A stretch of 64,000 nucleotides of DNA from Eutreptiella sp. 'Long Island Sound 2002' (Eukaryota; Euglenozoa; Euglenophyceae; Eutreptiales; Eutreptiaceae): positions 43,823,722-43,887,721 of the forward strand of contig OZ038385.1 in NCBI GenBank assembly GCA_964036045.1, given 5' to 3'. A program made the position numbers and the translations under genes. Positions 41,797-53,800 of the stretch are shown piece by piece. Each line of letters starts with the position of its first letter. Positions within the stretch are counted from its first letter, which is position 1. The notes beneath the pieces were generated by a model. The model ran no database searches. It saw nothing but the letters and a program-made list of their open reading frames with translations, and was not told where the DNA came from.

Positions 41797-42879
41797 ATGA
41801 GCGTCCTCCCCACGTCCCAGACCAAAGGCCTGGACGTCGCCCTCGTCGCCAGCTACGACCCCAACAGCGCCGTCCCGGTCACGGGGCACGCCCTCCCGGT
41901 CCCCGCCCCGGGCCAGGGCTTCCAGTCCCGCGACCACGTCTACGCCCCCAAGACCGCCGACGCCCAGCGCCTCGCCCGCCTCCGGGCCCTCCAGACCCGC
42001 ATCGATGCCCGGGCCCACGAGACGCAGGAGGTGGCGCCGGGGGACGGCCCGCGCTGCAGCCCCCTCTTAGCCCTGCCCGCCGGGCCCCTCGTCGCCGCGA
42101 TGGAGTACTGCAACGCCCCCGAGTGGGCGGCGCTCGCCCGCTCCTCCCGCCGCTTCCGGGCGCTGGTGGCGCACAACGCGGCGTACCTGCGGGACCTGAA
42201 ACGCGCGCGCGCGGCCGCCCCGCCCCCGGCCCCGCGGCCCGTGACCCTCCCGCTGATGCGCGACCGGCGCGCCGGGCCCCCGTCGCTCCCCGACGCCGTG
42301 CAGTCCGGGGACTGCGACGCCGTAGCGCAGGCCCTGGACCGGGGGGAGAGCCTGACGGCGCGGGACGTGTTGGGGATGTGCCCCCTGCACATGGCCGCGA
42401 TGGACGGCCGGCGCGACGTCGTGGCACTGCTGCTGGACCGCGGGGGCGACGTGGACGCCCTGACGGACGACGGGCGGACGGCGCTGCACATCGCCTGCCA
42501 AGAGGCGATGGGGGACGTCGTGGGGCTGCTGCTGCAGCGCGGGGCCCGGCTGGGGCTCCAGGACGGCACCGGGACGTACCCCATCCACTGCGCCTGCCGC
42601 ACCGACCGCCCGGACGTCGTGCAGGCGCTGCTCGCGAGGGACAAGGGGCAGCTCGCGCTGAAGGACCGGTTCGCGCTCACGCCGCTGCACGTGGCCGCCT
42701 CCTCCGGGTGCCGGGCCGTCGTGCAGCAGCTGCTGACCGCCAAGGCCGACGCGGGGGCCAAGACCAGCGTGGGGCAGACCCCCTTGGCCCTCGCCAAGCA
42801 GACGAAGCAGAGCGCCGTGGTCAAGCTGCTGGACAAGGGCGGCGGCAAAGGGGCGGGCAAAGGGAAGAAGAAGCGGTAG
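41797..42879 (+). CDS. F-box-like protein with ankyrin repeats
   Basis: This is an intact single-exon frame of 360 residues from ATG 41797 (MSVLPTSQ) to TAG 42877-42879. The frame is open upstream to 41719, but that part is Arg-rich and follows possible acceptor sites, so 41797 is preferred. Residues 87-135 resemble an F-box (LPAGPLVAAMEYCNAPEW, then LARSSRRFRALVAHN), the segment that binds Skp1 in SCF ubiquitin ligases. From about residue 162 there is a partial and then four to five ankyrin repeats of 33-34 residues with the TPLHxAA-type motif: CPLHMAA from 195, TALHIAC, YPIHCAC, TPLHVAA, TPLALA. The last 15 residues are Gly/Lys-rich. An inferred role is substrate recognition for ubiquitination in the cytosol or nucleus. 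The ankyrin part is certain, the F-box less so. Confidence 0.85.
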   Translation: MSVLPTSQTKGLDVALVASYDPNSAVPVTGHALPVPAPGQGFQSRDHVYAPKTADAQRLARLRALQTRIDARAHETQEVAPGDGPRCSPLLALPAGPLVAAMEYCNAPEWAALARSSRRFRALVAHNAAYLRDLKRARAAAPPPAPRPVTLPLMRDRRAGPPSLPDAVQSGDCDAVAQALDRGESLTARDVLGMCPLHMAAMDGRRDVVALLLDRGGDVDALTDDGRTALHIACQEAMGDVVGLLLQRGARLGLQDGTGTYPIHCACRTDRPDVVQALLARDKGQLALKDRFALTPLHVAASSGCRAVVQQLLTAKADAGAKTSVGQTPLALAKQTKQSAVVKLLDKGGGKGAGKGKKKR

Positions 42880-43350
42880 ATGCTCCGGCGGGGGGCCCGG
42901 GGAGGCAGTAGAAGGGCTGGCACCGCCCCGGCAGCGGTTGACCCGGTGGCACTCGGATGTCGATCCCGGGCCCTCCGGCGTCAGTCTCATTCATCTGCCC
43001 CCCCCTCCCCCCCCCACACGGCCCTTGGGAGGGGGGTGGGGGGGCAAAGCTCCATGACTCAGCCGCGCTACCCCCGGGTGGCGGAGGCGAGCCCCGTCCC
43101 CCATCGCCTGCCGTGCCCTCGTGGTACGCACCGCAGCGCCTGCGCCACTGGGGCCTCTGATTTGGAGGCGTCACTCTGAGATGTGCATCATTTACTTTGG
43201 GGCACTGGACAATACCTTTTCTTTGTTGTTTGGTCGTTCAGATTGGCACTGTGAAGCGGTTTTACTGCCCACAAAAAGCCCCATCAGATCGACCACTGCA
43301 GCACAGCTTTGGTTTGCAGATCAGAGCTGCACCCCCCCCCCAGCGCACAG
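42880..43350. other. Downstream region, no gene seen
   Basis: GC-rich up to about 43170, then AT-richer sequence. C-rich tracts lie near 42999-43016 and 43331-43340. No poly(A) signal could be assigned. Confidence 0.4.
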
Positions 43351-43700
43351 TGAAATGCCTGTGTGCATTCATCTGCTTCCGGCAGCGTCTTGTTTGTGCA
43401 TAGGAAACCAGTTTTCTCATCAAGACAAGTGACAAGTGACAAAAAATGCAAATAAAAATCGGTTGGGGAATGGAACCCACGCCAGCCAATTGATAGCCCA
43501 TTGCATATACCACTGGACCACCGCACGACACTACCTCCGTGCGTCTCAGGGACTATGTATAGACCGAGGGGCGGAAATGTTTTTCGAAAATTGCGAGATA
43601 TTTCGGGTTTCCACATGACTCCAACGACAGAGCAACCGAAAGGAAGGTGTGTTTGGGGCCTGAGATCCTGGGCACTGGGAACCTGTTTTGGCGAAAAATC
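43351..43700. repeat. Dispersed repeat element, copy 2
   Basis: It is related block by block to 19391-19690 (AGACCGAGGGGCGGAA, CAACCGAAAGGAAGGT, TTGGGGCCTG and the TTGTTTGTGCAT block). It is longer than copy 1 by about 50 bases around the tRNA-like segment. Confidence 0.6.
43456..43527 (-). ncRNA. tRNA-like segment on the minus strand
   Basis: On the minus strand TGGTCCAGTGG (43520-43510) fits an A box and GGTTCCATTCC (43477-43467) a B box, 43 bases apart. The first three acceptor pairs next to the body can form, the rest cannot. It is a degenerate tRNA or SINE head inside the dispersed element. Confidence 0.45.
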
Positions 43701-44348
43701 GGTCTGCCGGTTTGTTGGGATGTCTTCGCCGATTCGGGGGGGGGGGGCCCACACAGTTCAGTGGAATCCCTGGTTTCGCAGAAACCACAGTTTGGCACCA
43801 CTGCACTGCCTGCTCTCCCAGCGCGCTCCTGCCCGTCAGTAATATTATTTGAGCTGAGCTGTTGGTGCATGTGGCAGGGCAGGGCAAGGGCGAGCATCAC
43901 AGCCAAACCACAGCCCCGCCCCCACTGCAACACCTCCAGCCCAGGCCCTGTGGTATGAAAGGGGGACCACGGGGCCTGGGGTGTGGCGACCACAGCGCCG
44001 GTCCACACCGCCCGAAGGGGGCGGTGCCCCTGTGGCACACCGCCCGGGGGGGGGGGGGGGGGGCTGCGCGGTATCGCACGCCAGGGGCCATTGGGGGGGC
44101 GGGGGGGGGGCCTTGCTGCACACCTCCGTCTGCGCCCGGGACGGGGGGGGGCTCAGCAAAGGGATGCGATGCCCTGCCCAGTCAGGGCGTCCGGTGCAGT
44201 GCTGGTGGCCCCCCAGTGGCACGGAGCGTGACCGGCCCCTACGGCCCCGCCGGACCCCGGGCCTTGCGCACGTAGCCCTCCGCATGACCATGGGACACAG
44301 AGCCCTGACCATCCCAATGCACATCCGATGCCGCCCTTTTTGTTGTAT
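43701..44348. other. No gene seen; G tracts
   Basis: G tracts at about 43736-43747 and 44046-44062, and G-rich sequence up to 44155. Open frames are low in complexity. Confidence 0.4.
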
Positions 44349-44560
44349 GTGAGTGTGTGAGGGGGGGGCGGGGGGTTGTGTTTGTATGTGAGTGTGTGTG
44401 AGGGGGGGGGTTTGTGTTTGTATGTGAGTGTGTGTGAGGGGGGGGCGGGGGGTTGTGTTTGTATGTGAGTGTGTGCGAGGGGGGGGGGTTTGTGTTTGTA
44501 TGTGAGTGTGTGTGAGGGGGGGGGGTTTGTGTTTGTATGTGAGTGTGTGTGAGGGGGGTG
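44349..44560. repeat. GTGAGTGTGTGTGAGGGGG minisatellite
   Basis: Six copies of a 37-50 bp unit: GTTTGTATGTGAGTGTGTGTG followed by a G tract of 6-9 and GTTTGTGT or CGGGGGGTTGT. Length varies mostly in the G tract. Confidence 0.85.
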
Positions 44561-44852
44561 TCTGCCTCAAGGCACTGCTTGTGCTGAGCCCTGAGTCCCA
44601 TGGGCCCTCGATTCGTTTTGTTTGTGTTGTCGCATGGACCCATCGACCGCTGCACTGCCCCACCGCACGGGGCCGGTGACTCCCCATGTGCGCCCCCTTC
44701 GCAGAGCACAGGGCCTTGCGTGAATCTGTTTGATGATGTGCCGGGGGATGTGCCTTGACCGCCTCCTCCTCCGTCTTGCCCCCCCCCCCCCCATCAGGCC
44801 CCTCCCTCAGGGCCGGCGCCCCAGGGGAGGGGGGGGGGGGTACCCCAGCACC
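44561..44852. other. Spacer before the 16-bp array
   Basis: Mixed sequence with a C14 tract at about 44780 and a G-rich tract at about 44829-44840. No gene is supported. Confidence 0.4.
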
Positions 44853-47800
44853 ATGGCCCCCAGGGAATGGGGCCCCCAGGGAATGGGGCCCCCAGGGAAT
44901 GGGGCCCCCAGGGAATGGGGCCCCCAGGGAATGGGGCCCCCAGGGAATGGGGCCCCCAGGGAATGGGGCCCCCAGGGAATGGGGCCCCCAGGGAATGGGG
45001 CCCCCAGGGAATGGGGCCCCCACGGAATGGGGCCCTCAGGGAATGGGGCCCTCAGGGAACGGGGCCCCCAGGGAATGGGGCCCCCAGGGAATGGGGCCCC
45101 CAGGGAATGGGGCCCCCAGGGAATGGGGCCCCCAGGGAATGGGGCCCCCAGGGAATGGGGCCCCCAGGGAACGGGGCCCCCAGGGAACGGGGCCCCCAGG
45201 GAACGGGGCCCCCAGGGAATGGGGCCCCCAGGGAATGGGGCCCCCAGGGAATGGGGCCCCCAGGGAATGGGGCCCCCAGGGAATGGGGCCCCCAGGGAAT
45301 GGGGCCCCCAGGGAATGGGGCCCCCAGGGAATGGGGCCCCCAGGGAATGGGGCCCCCAGGGAACGGGGCCCCCAGGGAATGGGGCCCCCAGGGAATGGGG
45401 CCCCCAGGGAATGGGGCCCCCAGGGAATGGGGCCCTCAGGGAATGGGGCCCCCGGGGAATGGGGCCCCCAGGGAATGGGGCCCCCAGGGAATGGGGCCCC
45501 CAGGGAATGGGGCCCCCAGGGAATGGGGCCCCCAGGGAATGGGGCCCCCAGGGAATGGGGCCCCCAGGGAACGGGGCCCTCGGGGAACGGGGCCCCCAGG
45601 GAACGGGGCCCCCAGGGAACGGGGCCCCCAGGGAATGGGGCCCCCAGGGAATGGGGCCCCCAGGGAATGGGGCCCCCAGGGAATGGGGCCCCCAGGGAAT
45701 GGGGCCCCCAGGGAATGGGGCCCCCAGGGAACGGGGCCCCCAGGGAACGGGGCCCCCAGGGAACGGGGCCCCCAGGGAATGGGGCCCCCAGGGAATGGGG
45801 CCCCCAGGGAATGGGGCCCCCAGGGAATGGGGCCCCCAGGGAATGGGGCCCCCAGGGAATGGGGCCCCCAGGGAATGGGGCCCCCAGGGAATGGGGCCCC
45901 CAGGGAATGGGGCCCCCAGGGAACGGGGCCCCCAGGGAATGGGGCCCCCAGGGAATGGGGCCCCCAGGGAATGGGGCCCCCAGGGAATGGGGCCCCCAGG
46001 GAATGGGGCCCCCAGGGAATGGGGCCCCCGGGGAATGGGGCCCCCAGGGGATGGGGCCCCCAGGGAACGGGGCCCCCAGGGAATGGGGCCCCCAGGGAAT
46101 GGGGCCCCCAGGGAATGGGGCCCCCAGGGAATGGGGCCCCCAGGGAATGGGGCCCCCAGGGAATGGGGCCCCCGGGGAATGGGGCCCCCAGGGGATGGGG
46201 CCCCCAGGGAATGGGGCCCCCAGGGAATGGGGCCCCCAGGGAATGGGGCCCCCAGGGAATGGGGCCCCCAGGGAATGGGGCCCCCAGGGAATGGGGCCCC
46301 CAGGGAATGGGGCCCCCAGGGAATGGGGCCCCCAGGGAATGGGGCCCCCAGGGAATGGGGCCCCCAGGGAATGGGGCCCCCGGGGAATGGGGCCCCCAGG
46401 GAATGGGGCCCCCAGGGAATGGGGCCCCCAGGGAATGGGGCCCCCAGGGAATGGGGCCCCCAGGGAATGGGGCCCCCAGGGAATGGGGCCCCCAGGGAAT
46501 GGGGCCCCCAGGGAATGGGGCCCCCAGGGAATGGGGCCCCCAGGGAATGGGGCCCCCAGGGAATGGGGCCCCCAGGGAATGGGGCCCCCAGGGAATGGGG
46601 CCCCCAGGGAATGGGGCCCCCAGGGAATGGGGCCCCCAGGGAATGGGGCCCCCAGGGAATGGGGCCCCCAGGGAACGGGGCCCCCAGGGAATGGGGCCCC
46701 CAGGGAATGGGGCCCCCAGGGAATGGGGCCCCCAGGGAATGGGGCCCCCAGGGAATGGGGCCCCCAGGCCCCCAGGGAATGGGGCCCCCAGGGAATGGGG
46801 CCCCCAGGGAATGGGGCCCCCAGGGAATGGGGCCCCCAGGGAATGGGGCCCCCAGGGGATGGGGCCCCCAGGGGATGGGGCCCCCAGGGAATGGGGCCCC
46901 CAGGGAATGGGGCCCCCAGGGAATGGGGCCCGCAGGGAATGGGGCCCGCAGGGAATGGGGCCCCCAGGGAATGGGGCCCCCAGGGAATGGGGCCCCCAGG
47001 GAATGGGGCCCCCAGGGAATGGGGCCCCCAGGGAATGGGGCCCCCAGGGAATGGGGCCCCCAGGGAATGGGGCCCCCAGGGAATGGGGCCCCCAGGGAAT
47101 GGGGCCCCCAGGGAATGGGGCCCCCAGGGAATGGGGCCCCCAGGGAATGGGGCCCCCAGGGAATGGGGCCCCCAGGGAATGGGGCCCCCAGGGAATGGGG
47201 CCCCCAGGGAATGGGGCCCCCAGGGAATGGGGCCCCCAGGGAATGGGGCCCCCAGGGAACGGGGCCCCCAGGGAATGGGGCCCCCAGGGAATGGGGCCCC
47301 CAGGGAATGGGGCCCCCAGGGAATGGGGCCCCCAGGGAATGGGGCCCCCAGGGAATGGGGCCCCCAGGGAATGGGGCCCCCAGGGAATGGGGCCCCCAGG
47401 GAATGGGGCCCCCAGGGAATGGGGCCCCCAGGGAATGGGGCCCCCAGGGAATGGGGCCCCCAGGGAATGGGGCCCCCAGGGAATGGGGCCCGCAGGGAAT
47501 GGGGCCCCCAGGGAATGGGGCCCCCAGGGAATGGGGCCCCCAGGGAATGGGGCCCCCAGGGAATGGGGCCCCCAGGGAATGGGGCCCCCAGGGAATGGGG
47601 CCCCCAGGGAATGGGGCCCCCAGGGGCCCCCAGGGAATGGGGCCCCCAGGGAATGGGGCCCCCAGGGAATGGGGCCCCCAGGGAATGGGGCCCCCAGGGA
47701 ATGGGGCCCCCAGGGAATGGGGCCCCCAGGGAATGGGGCCCCCAGGGAATGGGGCCCCCAGGGAATGGGGCCCCCAGGGAATGGGGCCCCCAGGGAATGG

Positions 47801-50800
47801 GGCCCCCAGGGAATGGGGCCCGCAGGGAATGGGGCCCCCAGGGAATGGGGCCCCCAGGGAATGGGGCCCCCAGGGAATGGGGCCCCCAGGGAATGGGGCC
47901 CCCAGGGAATGGGGCCCCCAGGGAATGGGGCCCCCAGGGAATGGGGCCCCCAGGGAATGGGGCCCCCAGGGAATGGGGCCCCCAGGGAATGGGGCCCCCA
48001 GGGAATGGGGCCCCCAGGGAATGGGGCCCCCAGGGAATGGGGCCCCCAGGGAACGGGGCCCCCAGGGAACGGGGCCCCCAGGGAATGGGGCCCCCAGGGA
48101 ATGGGGCCCCCAGGGAATGGGGCCCCCAGGGAATGGGGCCCCCAGGGAACGGGGCCCTCAGGGAACGGGGCCCCCAGGGAACGGGGCCCCCAGGGAATGG
48201 GGCCCCCAGGGAATGGGGCCCCCAGGGAATGGGGCCCCCAGGGAATGGGGCCCCCAGGGAATGGGGCCCCCAGGGAACGGGGCCCCCAGGGAACGGGGCC
48301 CCCAGGGAATGGGGCCCCCAGGGAATGGGGCCCCCAGGGAATGGGGCCCCCAGGGAATGGGGCCCCCAGGGAACGGGGCCCTCAGGGAACGGGGCCCCCA
48401 GGGAACGGGGCCCCCAGGGAATGGGGCCCCCAGGGAATGGGGCCCCCAGGGAATGGGGCCCCCAGGGAATGGGGCCCCCAGAGAATGGGGCCCGCAGGGA
48501 ATGGGGCCCCCAGGGAATGGGGCCCCCAGGGAATGGGGCCCCCAGGGAATGGGGCCCCCACGGAATGGGGCCCCCACGGAATGGGGCCCCCACGGAATGG
48601 GGCCCCCAGGGAATGGGGCCCCCAGGGAATGGGGCCCCCAGGGAATGGGGCCCCCAGGGAATGGGGCCCCCAGGGAATGGGGCCCCCACGAAATGGGGCC
48701 CCCACGGAATGGGGCCCCCACGGAATGGGGCCCCCAGGGAATGGGGCCCCCAGGGAATGGGGCCCCCACGGAATGGGGCCCCCAGGGAATGGGGCCCCCA
48801 GGGAATGGGGCCCCCGGGGAATGGGGCCCCCAGGGAATGGGGCCCCCAGGGGATGGGGCCCCCAGGGAATGGGGCCCCCAGGGAATGGGGCCCCCAGGGA
48901 ATGGGGCCCCCAGGGAATGGGGCCCCCAGGGAATGGGGCCCCCAGGGAATGGGGCCCCCAGGGAATGGGGCCCTCAGGGAATGGGGCCCCCGGGGAATGG
49001 GGCCCCCAGGGAATGGTTCCCCCAGGGAATGGTTCCCCCAGGGAATGGGGCCCCCAGGGAATGGGGCCCCCGGGGAATGGGGCCCCCCGGGAATGGGGCC
49101 CCCAGGGAATGGGGCCCCCAGGGAATGGGGCCCCCAGGGAATGGGGCCCCCAGGGAATGGGGCCCCCAGGGAATGGGGCCCCCAGGGAATGGGGCCCTCA
49201 GGGAATGGGGCCCCCAGGGAATGGGGCCCCCAGGGAATGGGGCCCCCAGGGAATGGGGCCCCCAGGGAATGGGGCCCCCAGGGAATGGGGCCCCCAGGGA
49301 ATGGGGCCCCCAGGGAATGGGGCCCCCAGGGAATGGGGCCCCCAGGGAATGGGGCCCCCAGGGAATGGGGCCCCCAGGGAATGGGGCTCTCAGGGAATGG
49401 GGCCCCAGGGAATGGGGCCCCCAGGGAATGGGGCCCCCAGGGAATGGGGGCCCCCAGGGAATGGGGCCCCCAGGGAATGGGGCCCCCGGGGAATGGGGCC
49501 CCCAGGGAATGGGGCCCCCAGGGAATGGGGCCCCCAGGGAATGGGGCCCCCGGGGAATGGGGCCCCCAGGGAATGGGGCCCCCAGGGAATGGGGCCCCCA
49601 TGGAATGGGGCCCCCAGGGAATGGGGCCCCCAGGGAACGGGGCCCCAGGGAATGGGGCCCTCAGGGAATGGGGCCCCCAGGGGATGGGGCCCCCAGGGAA
49701 TGGGGCCCCCAGGGAATGGGGCCCCCAGGGAATGGGGCCCCCAGGGAATGGGGCCCCCAGGGAATGGGGCCCCCAGGGAATGGGGCCCCCAGGGAATGGG
49801 GCCCCCAGGGAATGGGGCCCCCAGGGAATGGGGCCCCCAGGGAATGGGGCCCCCAGGGAATGGGGCCCTCAGGGAATGGGGCCCCTGGGGAATGGGGCCC
49901 CCAGGGAATGGGGCCCCCAGGGAATGGGGCTCTCAGGGAATGGGGCCCCCAGGGAATGGGGCCCCCAGGGAATGGGGCCCCCAGGGAATGGGGCCCCCAG
50001 GGAATGGGGCCCCCAGGGAATGGGGCCCCCAGGGAATGGGGCCCCCAGGGAATGGGGCCCCCAGGGAATGGGGCCCCCAGGGAATGGGGCCCCCAGGGAA
50101 TGGGGCCCCCAGGGAACGGGGCCCCCAGGGAATGGGGCCCTCAGGGAATGGGGCCCCCAGGGGATGGGGCCCCCAGGGAATGGGGCCCCCAGGGAATGGG
50201 GCCCCAGGGAATGGGGCCCCCAGGGAATGGGGCCCCCAGGGAATGGGGCCCCCAGGGAATGGGGCCCCCAGGGAATGGGGCCCCCAGGGAATGGGGCCCC
50301 CAGGGAATGGGGCCCCCAGGGAATGGGGCCCTCAGGGAATGGGGCCCCTGGGGAATGGGGCCCCCAGGGAATGGGGCCCCCAGGGAATGGGGCTCTCAGG
50401 GAATGGGGCCCCCAGGGAATGGGGCCCCCAGGGAATGGGGCCCCCAGGGAATGGGGCCCCCAGGGAATGGGGCCCCCAGGGAATGGGGCCCCCAGGGAAT
50501 GGGGCCCCCGGGGAATGGGGCCCCCAGGGAATGGGGCCCCCAGGGAATGGGGCCCCCAGGGAATGGGGCCCCTGGGGCCCCCAGGGAATGGGGCCCCCAG
50601 GGAATGGGGCCCCCAGGGAATGGGGCCCCCAGGGAATGGGGCCCCCAGGGAATGGGGCCCCCAGGGAATGGGGCCCCCAGGGAATGGGGCCCCCAGGGAA
50701 TGGGGCCCCCAGGGAATGGGGCCCCCAGGGAATGGGGCCCCCGGAGAATGGGGCCCCCGGGGAATGGGGCCCCCAGGGAATGGGGCCCCCAGGGAATGGG

Positions 50801-53800
50801 GCCCCCGGGGAACGGGGCCCCCAGGGAACGGGGCCCCCAGGGAACGGGCCCCCAGGGAACGGGGCCCGCAGGGAATGGGGCCCCCAGGGAATGGGGCCCC
50901 CAGGGAATGGGGCCCCCAGGGAATGGGGCCCCAGGGATTGGGGCCCCCAGGGAATGGGGCCCCCAGGGAATGGGGCCCCCAGGGAATGGGGCCCCCAGGG
51001 AATGGGGCCCCCAGGGAATGGGGCCCCCAGGGAATGGGGCCCCCAGGGAATGGGGCCCCCAGGGAATGGGGCCCCCAGGGAATGGGGCCCCCAGGAATGG
51101 GGCCCCCAGGGAATGGGGCCCCCGGGGAATGGGGCCCCCGGGGGAATGGGGTCCCCAGGGAATGGGGCCCCCAGGGAATGGGGCCCCCAGGGAATGGGGC
51201 CCCCAGGGAATGGGGCCCCCAGGGAATGGGGCCCCCAGGGAATGGGGCCCCCAGGGAATGGGGCCCCCAGGGAATGGGGCCCCCAGGGAATGGGGCCCCC
51301 AGGGAATGGGGCCCCCAGGGAATGGGGCCCCCAGGGAATGGGGCCTCCAGGGAATGGGGCCCCCAGAGAATGGGGCCCCCAGGGAATGGGGCCCCCAGGG
51401 AATGGGGCCCCCAGGGAATGGGGCCCTCAGGGAATGGGGCCCGCAGGGAATGGGGCCCGCAGGGAATGGGGCCCGCAGGGAATGGGGCCCGCAGGGAATG
51501 GGGCCCCCAGGGAATGGGGCCCCCCAGGGAATGGGGCCCCCAGGGAATGGGGCCCCCAGGGAATGGGGCCCCAGGGAATGGGGCCCCCAGGGAATGGGGC
51601 CCCCAGGGAATGGGGCCCCCAGGGAATGGGGCCCCCAGGGAATGGGGCCCCCAGGGAATGGGGCCCCCAGGGAATGGGGCCCCCAGGGAATGGGGCCCCC
51701 AGGGAACGGGGCCCCCAGGGAACGGGGCCCCCAGGGAACGGGGCCCCCAGGGAACGGGGCCCCCAGGGAACGGGGCCCCCAGGGAATGGGGCCCCCAGGG
51801 AATGGGGCCCCCAGGGAATGGGGCCCCCAGGGAACGGGGCCCCCAGGGAATGGGGCCCCCAGGGAATGGGGCCCCCAGGGAACGGGGCCCCCAGGGAACG
51901 GGGCCCCCAGGGAACGGGGCCCCCAGGGAACGGGGCCCCCAGGGAACGGGGCCCCCAGGGAACGGGGCCCCCAGGGAATGGGGCCCCCAGGGAATGGGGC
52001 CCCCAGGGAATGGGGCCCATGGGGCCCGCAGGGAATGGGGCCCCCAGGGAATGGGGCCCCCAGGGAATGGGGCCCCCAGGAATGGGGCCCCCAGGGAATG
52101 GGGCCCCCAGGGAATGGGGCCCCCAGGGAATGGGGCCCCCAGGGAATGGGGCCCCCAGGGAATGGGGCCCCCAGGGAATGGGGCCCCCAGGGAATGGGGC
52201 CCCCAGGGAATGGGGCCCCCAGGGAATGGGGCCCCCAGGGAATGGGCCCCCCAGGGCCCCCAGGGAATGGGGCCCCCAGGGAATGGGGCCCCCAGGGAAT
52301 GGGGCCCCCAGGGGATGGGGCCCCCAGGGGATGGGGCCCCCAGGGGATGGGGCCCCCAGGGAATGGGGCCCCCAGGAATGGGGCCCCCAGGGAATGGGGC
52401 CCCCAGGGGAATGGGGCCCCCAGGGAATGGGAATGGGGCCCCCAGGGAATGGGGCCCCCAGGGAATGGGGCCCCCGGGGAATGGGGCCCCCAGGGAATGG
52501 GGCCCCCAGGGAATGGGGCCCCCAGGGAATGGGGCCCCCGGGGAATGGGGCCCCCACGGAATGGGGCCCCCACGGAATGGGGCCCCCAGGGAATGGGGCC
52601 CCCAGGGAATGGGGCCCCCAGGGAATGGGGCCCCCAGGGAATGGGGCCCCCAGGGAATGGGGCCCCCAGGGAATGGGGCCCCCAGGGAATGGGGCCCCCA
52701 GGGAATGGGGCCCCCAGGGAATGGGGCCCCCAGGGAATGGGGCCCCCAGGGAATGGGGCCCCCAGGGAATGGGGCCCCCAGGGAATGGGGCCCCCAGGGA
52801 ATGGGGCCCCCGGGGAATGGGGCCCCCAGGGAATGGGGCCCGCAGGGAATGGGGCCCGCAGGGAATGGGGCCCGCAGGGAATGGGGCCCGCAGGGAATGG
52901 GGCCCGCAGGGAATGGGGCCCGCAGGGAATGGGGCCCCCAGGGAATGGGGCCCCCAGGGAATGGGGCCCCCAGGGAATGGGGCCCCCGGGGAATGGGGCC
53001 CCCAGGGAATGGGGCCCCCAGGGAATGGGGCCCCCAGGGAATGGGGCCCCCAGGGAATGGGGCCCCCACGGAATGGGGCCCCCAGGGAATGGGGCCCCCA
53101 GGGAATGGGGCCCCCAGGGAATGGGGCCCCCAGGGAATGGGGCCCCCACGGAATGGGGCCCCCACGGAATGGGGCCCCCAGGGAATGGGGCCCCCAGGGG
53201 ATGGGGCCCCCAGGGGATGGGGCCCCCAGGGGATGGGGCCCCCAGGGAATGGGGCCCCCAGGGAATGGGGCCCCCAGGGAATGGGGCCCCCAGGGAATGG
53301 GGCCCCCAGGGAATGGGGCCCCCAGGGAATGGGGCCCCCAGGGAATGGGGCCCCCGGGGAATGGGGCCCCCCGGGAATGGGGCCCCCAGGGAATGGGGCC
53401 CCCAGGGAATGGGGCCCCCAGGGAATGGGGCCCCCAGGGAATGGGGCCCCCAGGGAATGGGGCCCCCAGGGAATGGGGCCCCCAGGGAATGGGGCCCCCA
53501 GGGAATGGGGCCCCCAGGGAATGGGGCCCCCAGGGAATGGGGCCCCCAGGGAATGGGGCCCCCAGGGAATGGGGCCCCCAGGGAATGGGGCCCCCAGGGA
53601 ATGGGGCCCCCAGGGAATGGGGCCCCCAGGGAATGGGGCCCCCAGGGAATGGGGCCCCCAGGGAATGGGGCCCCCAGGGAATGGGGCCCCCAGGGAATGG
53701 GGCCCCCAGGGAATGGGGCCCCCACGGAATGGGGCCCCCACGGAATGGGGCCCCCAGGGAATGGGGCCCCCAGGGAATGGGGCCCCCAGGGAATGGGGCC

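Noticed and set aside
41604-42911. A 435-codon Arg/Pro-rich plus-strand frame
   Set aside because: It is a shadow of the ankyrin gene in another frame of GC-rich DNA.
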